This document shows, piece after piece, positions 1 to 5,686 of a stretch of 10,159 nucleotides of DNA. The position numbers and the translations under genes are program-made. Origin of the DNA: Hyphomicrobiales bacterium (GTDB lineage Bacteria > Pseudomonadota > Alphaproteobacteria > Rhizobiales > JAJFHR01). Below the pieces are notes generated by a model. The model ran no database searches and was not told the DNA's origin. It was given only the letters and a program-made list of their open reading frames with translations. Every line of letters begins with the position of its first letter. Position 1 is the stretch's first letter. The stretch is from contig JAJFHR010000178.1 of the NCBI GenBank assembly GCA_021775515.1, positions 1 through 10,159 of the forward strand. Reading direction: 5' to 3'.

Positions 1-1352
1 GGATTGTGGTGATACCACATGTAAACGCCGGGGCGTTCCGTGCTTGCCTTGAGGCTGTTTAAAATATTGTGCCCGGCGGAAAAATTAGGCAACCCGGCCT
101 GACTGCTGCTCTTATCGATGAACGCAATCTTTTTGCTTTTGGGTTTAGTCTCCGGGCCGGTTGGATAAATCCAATCAGGAGTAATCGCCCGGCAACGGCC
201 GCCAGGATTGTCAATGTTGCCGGTAATTGCAGCGAGCATTTGAATTGCCCGCTCGGTTTCAACCCCGTTAAAATGCGCACCTGCGCCACGCGAACTTATC
301 ACGCAGGCAGATTTGGCGGTTGCAAATTTTCTGGCAATAATGCTGATTTCCGCAGCGGGCACACCACTTATTGTTTCCGCCCATTCCGGTGTGAATTGAG
401 CCAAATGTTGTTTCAGCGCAGAAATTTTATCAGCGGTTGAGGCGTTTCGATCTTCAGTCACCAGGCAGAATGTCAGAAATTCTTCTCCAGCACCGCGATA
501 AAGCTCGTCAGTCATCACCACATTGCACATGGCAAGGGCAACAGCGCCATCCGTTCCCGGCTTAACCGGGAACCATTGTGACGACCTGGCCCCAGTATTG
601 GACAACCTGACATCGAACGTCACCACTGGCAGCTTGCGATCAACAATCGACAGGGCAAGTCTGCGGGCGAGGGGGACATGGTTGGTATCTGCTTCCAAGA
701 CATTACTGCCGAAATTCAACACAAAATTGGTATTGTCAAAATCCCAATTGTCCACAACTCCGCCCCACGTAAGCTCCTGGGCAGTCCAGCGGGCGCTCTG
801 GCTATGGCAGGTCTGATTAATGATCGAGGCCGTGCCGTAGGCAGGTAGAAAAATCTCATCAATCAGTTTTTCGGCACTTGCCGGGATCCAGCCATGATGA
901 AACACAAATTTCTCCGGCTGGCCCTTATCGCGCAGATTTTTGAGGCGGCCGGCAAGATCTTCGAGTGCTGCATCCCACGAAATTTTCTCCCATTTTTCTT
1001 CGCCGCGCTTACCCACGCGCTTGAGCGGAAACAAAACCCGGTCCGGGTCGTAAACTTTTTGTGCGCCGGCCTGGCCCTTTGCACATACTTTGCCGAGATT
1101 TCGGATGGATTGTGGTTGCCCCTCAATTTTGACCAGCCTGCCTTCATCCAGATATCCAATAACCGGACAGTTGCTTGGACATTGACCGCAGATGCTCGGG
1201 ACAGGTTTTAGTTGTGTTCCACTGAAATGCGAATAAGCCTTTCCACCTTGTTCCAGTTTTTTCGTCGTTTTTGCGTGAGCTTTACTGGCTGGCAGCAGGG
1301 GGATGGTGGATGCTGCCACTCCAAGTCCAAGAAACTTTCTGCGATCAACCAT
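1..1352 (-). CDS. Tat-exported molybdopterin oxidoreductase, catalytic subunit (partial, C-terminus beyond left edge)
   Basis: This is the catalytic subunit of a periplasmic DMSO-reductase-family molybdoenzyme; about 450 codons are present with no stop. The frame opens at an ATG (1350-1352) preceded by a GGAGAG ribosome site. The N-terminus has a twin-arginine motif (RRKFLG) followed by a hydrophobic stretch and an AHA cleavage site near residue 27. A [4Fe-4S] motif follows: C55-x2-C58-x3-C62-x27-C90. C182, in the context NQTCHSQ, is a plausible molybdenum ligand, which would place it with the cysteine-ligated enzymes (polysulfide/thiosulfate reductase, periplasmic nitrate reductase). The glycine-rich stretch SSRGAGAHFNG and the ITGNIDNPGG motif are typical of the family. 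It is the last gene seen in the operon, 18 bases after the NrfD-like subunit. That B-C-A order resembles tetrathionate reductase ttrBCA. The fold and cofactors are clear; the substrate is not. Confidence 0.9.
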   Translation of the reverse strand, partial: MVDRRKFLGLGVAASTIPLLPASKAHAKTTKKLEQGGKAYSHFSGTQLKPVPSICGQCPSNCPVIGYLDEGRLVKIEGQPQSIRNLGKVCAKGQAGAQKVYDPDRVLFPLKRVGKRGEEKWEKISWDAALEDLAGRLKNLRDKGQPEKFVFHHGWIPASAEKLIDEIFLPAYGTASIINQTCHSQSARWTAQELTWGGVVDNWDFDNTNFVLNFGSNVLEADTNHVPLARRLALSIVDRKLPVVTFDVRLSNTGARSSQWFPVKPGTDGAVALAMCNVVMTDELYRGAGEEFLTFCLVTEDRNASTADKISALKQHLAQFTPEWAETISGVPAAEISIIARKFATAKSACVISSRGAGAHFNGVETERAIQMLAAITGNIDNPGGRCRAITPDWIYPTGPETKPKSKKIAFIDKSSSQAGLPNFSAGHNILNSLKASTERPGVYMWYHHN

Positions 1353-1370
1353 GGTTGTATCTCTCCGTTC

Positions 1371-2312
1371 CTACAATGCTGCCGGCGCGGTAATCTGCCC
1401 GGCAACCACGACGATGTAACGCAAGGCAAATCCACCAAGAATAATTGCAGCGGGTACCGCCACTTCTACCGCCGGTATTGAAATAAAACTTCGCCCGTAA
1501 AGTAATTTGGGCACGATCAGGATGATCTCAATCACCAGAGGGATGACAAGACCAATTACGATGACCAGGCTCCAGAATGCCGGGGCCAGATCTCCACCCG
1601 GCAATATTACGGCCACAGCGTATTTGACATCACCGATGGTCAATTGAGCGAACATCAAAAACAGGAAAATAATCAGTAGTTCCCCGGCTATAAGCAGTGC
1701 GTCCGAAGCGGTCAGCAAATAGGAGCTGTTGTGATAATCCGCCCGCACGGCAGGGTCGTTATGGTTACGCCGAAAAAACACGCCCACCAAAATGATGCTG
1801 GCAACGCCAGTAGAAAGTGCTGACAACAAAAACAACCCGGCAAGAATTGGCGAGTTCCAGAACGGCCGCGACGGCATGGCTCCGAGCATTATGCCAGTGT
1901 ATATGGCCACACTTATTCCACTGGGCACACAGATCCACGCTAGGGCTCGGCGGACCTTTTTCAGGCGGTCACCCGGCCCTGCGGACGGTGGCAGAAAAGT
2001 GAGAGCATAAAGAAGGCTGAGGATGATGAAAGCACCCAGCAGCCAGGACCCGATATTCATCGGAGACAGATTGATCAGCTTAAAAAGGTTCAAAGCTCTG
2101 AACGGCTGACCCAATTCAAAAACGATCAGGAAGGTGCCCAGCATGACGGGCAGGGGCCCGATCAGGGCACCACTGCGGGCAACAGCAAAACGCGAGGAGC
2201 CAAACCCGCCCTTGCGCAGCAACACTGATCCGCTCACGGTCACGGCTCCGGCTCCAAGCCCGGCAAGAAACAGATAGAGTATAACGGGCAATCCCCAGGA
2301 CAGTTCGTGCAT
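1371..2312 (-). CDS. NrfD/PsrC-like integral membrane quinol-interacting subunit
   Basis: A 313-residue, very hydrophobic protein with about eight predicted membrane helices (roughly residues 8-32, 49-68, 87-107, 124-145, 154-180, 202-223, 245-268, 282-305). Eight helices and about 310 residues are usual for the NrfD/PsrC family, which anchors a periplasmic FeS/molybdenum pair and exchanges electrons with the quinone pool. The opening HELSWGLPVILYLFLAGLG resembles the start of NrfD-type proteins. The ATG is preceded by a strong AAAGGAGA site. The gene begins 2 bases after the stop of the FeS subunit and ends 18 bases before the molybdopterin subunit, so the three are almost certainly cotranscribed and form one complex. 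Family assignment is firm; whether it oxidises quinol or reduces quinone depends on the unknown substrate. Confidence 0.9.
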   Translation of the reverse strand: MHELSWGLPVILYLFLAGLGAGAVTVSGSVLLRKGGFGSSRFAVARSGALIGPLPVMLGTFLIVFELGQPFRALNLFKLINLSPMNIGSWLLGAFIILSLLYALTFLPPSAGPGDRLKKVRRALAWICVPSGISVAIYTGIMLGAMPSRPFWNSPILAGLFLLSALSTGVASIILVGVFFRRNHNDPAVRADYHNSSYLLTASDALLIAGELLIIFLFLMFAQLTIGDVKYAVAVILPGGDLAPAFWSLVIVIGLVIPLVIEIILIVPKLLYGRSFISIPAVEVAVPAAIILGGFALRYIVVVAGQITAPAAL

Positions 2313-2314
2313 CG

Positions 2315-3100
2315 TTATCTCCTTTCTTTCTGCCGGCGGTGTGTGGTCACCCGGACGTCATACCAGCCGCGATCATTTTCATGCTCGTCGGAATGGTCAG
2401 CACCAATGTAATACACGTTAGGCTCGGTTCCTTTTCCCGGTCTCAGCACGGTAACCGGGTTGGTCGCCATGACACGGGAGATTTCGCTGTCCGGATCAGA
2501 GATGTCACCAAAGATGCGGGCCCCGCCAACGCATGAATTTACACACGAGGGTTCCAGTCCTTTTGAAACCCGGTGAATGCAAAAATCGCATTTATCGACT
2601 ACCCCGGTCAAAGGGTTGAGGAAGCGGGCATCATAGGGGCAGGCCTGGATGCAATATTTGCAGCCGATGCAAAGACCGTCGTCAACGACCACGATGCCAT
2701 CCTGCTCGCGCTTATATGTGGCTTCCGTTGGACATACATCGACGCAAGGCGCAGTACTGCAATGGTTGCACAGCCTGGGCAGAAAATGTCTTGAAATATT
2801 TGGATAGGAACCTTTTTCGGTATATTCGACCCAGGAGCGGGTGGCACCCAAGGGCACGTCAAATTCAGCCTTGCACGCGACACTGCAGGAATGACAGCCG
2901 ATGCATTTGCGCGTGTCGATGAGCATGCCGTACTGCTTTTTATTTGCTTGCGGGCTGCTTTCCTCATCAGTGGCGAGCGAAGGGACTGCTATCGCGGCAA
3001 CTGAAGCTGCTACCGCGCTTCCGCCGGCGGCCTTCAGGAAATTCCGGCGGCTGGAGCTTGAGGTTTCCTCATTGGCTGGTTTTTTGCAATCGTCAGTCAT
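2315..3100 (-). CDS. Tat-exported 4x[4Fe-4S] ferredoxin-like electron-transfer subunit (NrfC/PsrB/TtrB type)
   Basis: A 261-residue iron-sulfur subunit that should pass electrons between the molybdoenzyme and the NrfD-like membrane subunit. Sixteen cysteines fall into four groups: C66/69/72/76, C111/114/119/123, C144/147/150/154 and C171/174/186/190, the standard pattern of this family. A twin-arginine signal (SSRRNFLKAAG, residues 16-26) and a hydrophobic alanine-rich stretch ending SLA predict its own Tat export, as in NrfC and TtrB. I chose the ATG at 3098-3100. It has a GGGGA ribosome site about 7 bases upstream, places the Tat motif close to the N-terminus and overlaps the upstream cytochrome stop by 8 bases (ATGACTGA), suggesting translational coupling. 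An in-frame extension to 3238 would lie entirely inside the upstream gene and is rejected. Confidence 0.93.
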   Translation of the reverse strand: MTDDCKKPANEETSSSSRRNFLKAAGGSAVAASVAAIAVPSLATDEESSPQANKKQYGMLIDTRKCIGCHSCSVACKAEFDVPLGATRSWVEYTEKGSYPNISRHFLPRLCNHCSTAPCVDVCPTEATYKREQDGIVVVDDGLCIGCKYCIQACPYDARFLNPLTGVVDKCDFCIHRVSKGLEPSCVNSCVGGARIFGDISDPDSEISRVMATNPVTVLRPGKGTEPNVYYIGADHSDEHENDRGWYDVRVTTHRRQKERR

Positions 3101-3737
3101 TTCCGGTCCCCTTGGATAAATTGCTTTGCTTGTTGCCCACAGGTGCGGGCTGCTCGAAGGCATTTTTGCGCAAGTCGACCGGACGGTGGACTTGATTATA
3201 GTGGCACGCGATACAGGTCTTTTTTTCCTCCAGAGCAAGTTTGTGAGCGTTAACGCCGCGTGCGCGTTTCGGTTTGATTTCTTTTTCTATGTGGCAGGTC
3301 CGGCAGGTACCACTGTCAGTTTCGAACAATCTGTCGCGCACCCGAAAAGCGGTTGCAGCCCGTGGCGGGATCCAGTCCCCGGCGCGTTCGGCGTCAAGAT
3401 CGCGAAACTTGCCGAATAAATCGGTGAAGCTGACAAAGTGGGTATAGGCGAAAATGGCGTTTAACCGGCCCTGCGGCAGGTGGCAATCCACGCATTGCGC
3501 CTGCGATTTTGGTTGATCTGTTTTGGCCTGATGGGGTTTGGTTGCCGTCAACCTGACATCGGAATTAAACTCCCAGGGAAGATGACAGGTATTGCAGACC
3601 GCATCCTGGGCAACCAGTCTTCGGGTCACCGGCTCAAAGGCTGCGACCATAATGATGGCGATGATCAGGGCAGAGGCACCAGCGGCGATAAAGATAATCT
3701 TTGCCCGGCGCGAAAAGCGTTGAAAAATGTCTTTCAC
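3093..3737 (-). CDS. NapC/NirT-family membrane-anchored tetrahaem cytochrome c
   Basis: A 214-residue quinol-dehydrogenase-type cytochrome. It has a basic N-terminus and one membrane helix (about residues 12-34), followed by a periplasmic domain with four CxxCH haem c sites: CNTCH (48-52), CVDCH (82-86), CRTCH (145-149) and CIACH (175-179). Four haems behind an uncleaved N-terminal anchor is the NapC/NirT layout, whose members move electrons from menaquinol or ubiquinol to periplasmic reductases. I prefer the GTG at 3735-3737 because AGGGGG sits 5 bases upstream. The frame also has an ATG at 3753-3755 with only a weak ribosome site, which would add six residues (MDEGAF). The gene overlaps the next one by 8 bases. 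Its presence in an operon that already has an NrfD-like quinone module is unusual. Confidence 0.9.
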   Translation of the reverse strand: MKDIFQRFSRRAKIIFIAAGASALIIAIIMVAAFEPVTRRLVAQDAVCNTCHLPWEFNSDVRLTATKPHQAKTDQPKSQAQCVDCHLPQGRLNAIFAYTHFVSFTDLFGKFRDLDAERAGDWIPPRAATAFRVRDRLFETDSGTCRTCHIEKEIKPKRARGVNAHKLALEEKKTCIACHYNQVHRPVDLRKNAFEQPAPVGNKQSNLSKGTGND

Positions 3738-3787
3738 GAAAGCCCCCTCATCCAAATCAAGAAATTAGCCTGTCAAGTGGCGGGTAG

Positions 3788-3814
3788 GTGCCCGGTCTTT
3801 TAACGACCGGGCAC
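3788..3814 (-). promoter_or_regulatory. Strong intergenic RNA hairpin
   Basis: A perfect 10-base-pair inverted repeat, GTGCCCGGTC (3788-3797) and GACCGGGCAC (3805-3814), with a 7-base loop. It lies in the roughly 100-base gap between the gamma-like haem protein and the NapC-like cytochrome. On the transcribed strand it is followed by a mixed sequence, not a run of U. A classical intrinsic terminator is therefore unlikely. It is better read as an RNA-stabilising or attenuating stem that lets the first gene be expressed more than those downstream. The pairing is seen; the role is inferred. Confidence 0.6.
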
Positions 3815-3835
3815 GTTCTTGGCACATGCTCTAAA

Positions 3836-5164
3836 TTAGTTGAGCTTGGTTGCTTCGATGTCGGCTTTGACGCCAAAGCCAATTGACATCGGGAACGACA
3901 CATGATGGCCACGTGTCGTGATGTTGTCGTCGTGAGTGGCGAAACTAAATGTATAAACACCACCTTCTTTCAAGGCCTTGTCATCCGGATTTGTCAAACC
4001 CAGTTTGCGGGCCCATACAACGGTCCACATGCCGTCTTTCCAAACACCCTTGGAACGATTGTTGTCGGCCGCTGAGCCTTTTGAGTCTTCGCGGCTAACG
4101 ACATATTTCGGGATCATATCGCCTTCTTTCCAGTCAGCATTTGGATCAAATGGCACCGCATTTTTTTCGCGGATCAAGGCTGTTTCCATCTTGCGGATAT
4201 CTTCTTCCCGGACGGATTTACTGCCAAATACCTTTTCATCATACATGTACTTCGGCAGTTTGGTTTTTTTGTCCTTGTTCGAACCAAATGGGTTTTTGCC
4301 CGCATCACTGTTGCGATATTCAAGCACGTAGAAATCATCAGACATGCCAACCGGGTTGGAACGATGTCCGCGCCATTGCATCAGATCCAGGAAGCCACCT
4401 GCAGCCTTGATCTTGGCAATTTCTTCTGGCGTCTTGCCCTTATCCCAAGAGGCTTCTTCGTCGGTGCGGGTTGAGGGCAGATATTTGCGTACGTCTTTTT
4501 TCTTTAATGCTTTAAACAAAGCATTTGCTTTTACTTCGTCAGCGGTGGGACGGTCCGGACTATCACGCTCGCCATTATGGCAAGTTATCCAGCATCCCTG
4601 TTTGGCATAGTTTTCAACTTTGCCATCATCAATCATCATTGACATGCGATCTTCGTAGATACCCGGTTGTTTGCCATCCTGTACCACGGCATCAAGTTTC
4701 GGAAAGCCGTATGCTTTCCATTTCTTGCCATCGTAGCGGTAATAGGGGTGGGCCCAGCCGGGATAGTTGTTCAGAGTTTTCCACTGGAAGCGGAAATAGG
4801 CATCATCCTTGTCGTAGGCGACCTGGAATTTAAGATTAATGACACCGTTTTTACCATCGACCGGCATCGGTTCCAAATCATGTTCAACTACGAGCTTGTT
4901 GCCAATTTCTTCTTCTTCTCCCTTATGGCAGGCGACACATGCCTGGCCTTCCTTGGTCTGGAGATCAGCACGTTTGTGCTCGGGACTGCGAAGCCATTGA
5001 TAAGTCGCCTGCCCGGGCCAGAAAAGTTTAATTTCCTTGGTTGGCACTTTTGACCAGTCGACTGCAGAAGGATCACCGGAACCGGCAAAAGCGGCCGCGG
5101 ATAAAACAAAACTTGCACCGATAAATAATCCAACACCGCTGGCTAAACAAAATGAATGTTTCAT
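3836..5164 (-). CDS. Secreted c-type haem protein, ethylbenzene dehydrogenase gamma-subunit-like
   Basis: A 442-residue periplasmic protein and the first gene of the leftward operon. It has a Sec signal peptide (hydrophobic residues about 7-25, likely cleavage AFA|GSG after residue 27). The remainder resembles the EB_dh haem-binding domain family, known in ethylbenzene dehydrogenase, selenate and chlorate reductases and NxrC-like subunits. Signs of this are the beta-rich blocks (INLKFQVAYDKDDAYFRFQW, YEDRMSMMIDDG, MWTVVWARKL, YTFSFATHDD). Unlike the b-haem founders, it carries CVACH (76-80) and CWITCH (191-196, a CX3CH form). One of the methionines at 174-177 could be an axial haem ligand, by analogy with the Met/Lys pair of the ethylbenzene enzyme. 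The ATG at 5162-5164 has an AAGGAG site and directly precedes the signal peptide; an upstream in-frame ATG (5233) would bury it. Likely role: periplasmic electron carrier for the molybdoenzyme. Fold call is fairly sure, role less so. Confidence 0.82.
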   Translation of the reverse strand: MKHSFCLASGVGLFIGASFVLSAAAFAGSGDPSAVDWSKVPTKEIKLFWPGQATYQWLRSPEHKRADLQTKEGQACVACHKGEEEEIGNKLVVEHDLEPMPVDGKNGVINLKFQVAYDKDDAYFRFQWKTLNNYPGWAHPYYRYDGKKWKAYGFPKLDAVVQDGKQPGIYEDRMSMMIDDGKVENYAKQGCWITCHNGERDSPDRPTADEVKANALFKALKKKDVRKYLPSTRTDEEASWDKGKTPEEIAKIKAAGGFLDLMQWRGHRSNPVGMSDDFYVLEYRNSDAGKNPFGSNKDKKTKLPKYMYDEKVFGSKSVREEDIRKMETALIREKNAVPFDPNADWKEGDMIPKYVVSREDSKGSAADNNRSKGVWKDGMWTVVWARKLGLTNPDDKALKEGGVYTFSFATHDDNITTRGHHVSFPMSIGFGVKADIEATKLN

Positions 5165-5383
5165 GATTTTATTGTCTCCTTTTAGCGTTGCTCCATAAAT
5201 GTTCAACTTCTTTACCAACGTCGGCAAGAACATGATGGCAAAACCGCCAGAATGGCCACACCAACCCCGATTATTAACGTAGATACGGCCCAGAAAGGGA
5301 CGCGATAGTCCTTGTTTACTGGTTTACTACTACAACTATAATTAAGGCTGGGGTCAGGCTATGCGGTGGTTTGAGCCACTGCA

Positions 5384-5397
5384 TTGATGCAGATCAA
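5384..5397. promoter_or_regulatory. FNR/ANR-type operator (TTGAT-N4-ATCAA)
   Basis: TTGATGCAGATCAA is a perfect match to the palindromic FNR/ANR/FnrL consensus, with 10 of 10 conserved positions. Its centre is 5390.5. Class II activation (centre at -41.5) of the leftward operon would start transcription near 5349. The matching -10 position (5361-5356, minus strand) reads TAGCCT, which keeps the T, A and final T of TATAAT. On the plus side the same rule gives a start near 5432, just before the short ORF. The likeliest target is the respiratory operon, because its products are of a kind used in anaerobic respiration. The site is seen; the direction of control is inferred. Confidence 0.75.
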
Positions 5398-5454
5398 TTG
5401 CAGCTATGAAGATAAAATTCCACATTGGATAGCAAATTCAGAGGGAAAAAGAGC

Positions 5455-5628
5455 ATGTCGATAATAAAGGCCGCAGGTCGTACTTTTGAGGAAATACTCC
5501 ACTTAAAACACCTTCAGGGACTGCCTGAGTTCAATCTGATGGGTGTGTCACCCGTTCCACTCGTACAACAATGCAGGGTTACCATATCGGCAAATCGTTT
5601 GTGGGGCAGTCGTGACAATTTCATCTGA
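5455..5628 (+). CDS. Possible small protein, 57 residues, unknown
   Basis: A short open frame starting at ATG 5455 with AGAGGG about 9 bases upstream, ending at TGA 5626-5628. The product starts MSIIKAAGRTFEEILHLKHL and has no signal peptide, membrane segment or motif I recognise. It lies 58 bases downstream of the FNR-type palindrome and before the secretion genes in the same direction. A longer version from TTG 5425 is possible. It may be a real small gene under oxygen control, a gene remnant or a chance frame; nothing beyond the ribosome site and the position argues for it. Confidence 0.3.
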   Translation: MSIIKAAGRTFEEILHLKHLQGLPEFNLMGVSPVPLVQQCRVTISANRLWGSRDNFI

Positions 5629-5640
5629 AAGACTTATATC
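5612..5640 (+). promoter_or_regulatory. Candidate sigma70-type promoter for the secretion operon
   Basis: GTGACA (5612-5617, 5 of 6 to TTGACA) is followed after 17 bases by TATATC (5635-5640, 4 of 6 to TATAAT). Transcription would begin near 5647, about 40 bases before the transporter start. Spacing is ideal, but such matches occur by chance, and the -35 box overlaps the end of the possible small ORF. Confidence 0.35.
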
Positions 5641-5686
5641 TAGTAAATGGCTTATGCGTGCTTCCCGGATCGTGGAGTAAGAGTAT

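Larger units (their letters stand above)
5165..5686. other. Divergent intergenic region
   Basis: This 522-base region separates the leftward respiratory operon from the rightward secretion operon. It contains a perfect FNR-type palindrome (5384-5397), a possible short ORF on the plus strand (5455-5628), a candidate sigma70-type promoter (5612-5640) and the long leader of the leftward operon (5165 to about 5350). A short hydrophobic open stretch lies in that leader on the minus strand (5212-5358), but it has no usual start codon ahead of the hydrophobic segment. No tRNA, transposase or clear terminator was seen. Confidence 0.7.

Noticed and set aside
69..440. Plus-strand frame of 123 codons at the left edge
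   Set aside because: It is antisense to the molybdopterin oxidoreductase, whose frame is continuous here with family motifs.
3101..3238. In-frame N-terminal extension of the FeS subunit to an ATG at 3238
   Set aside because: It lies wholly inside the upstream cytochrome gene, would push the Tat motif some 60 residues inward, and the ATG at 3100 has a good ribosome site.
5165..5233. In-frame extension of the gamma-like haem protein to an ATG at 5233
   Set aside because: It would place 23 polar residues ahead of a clear signal peptide, and the AAGGAG site belongs to the ATG at 5164.
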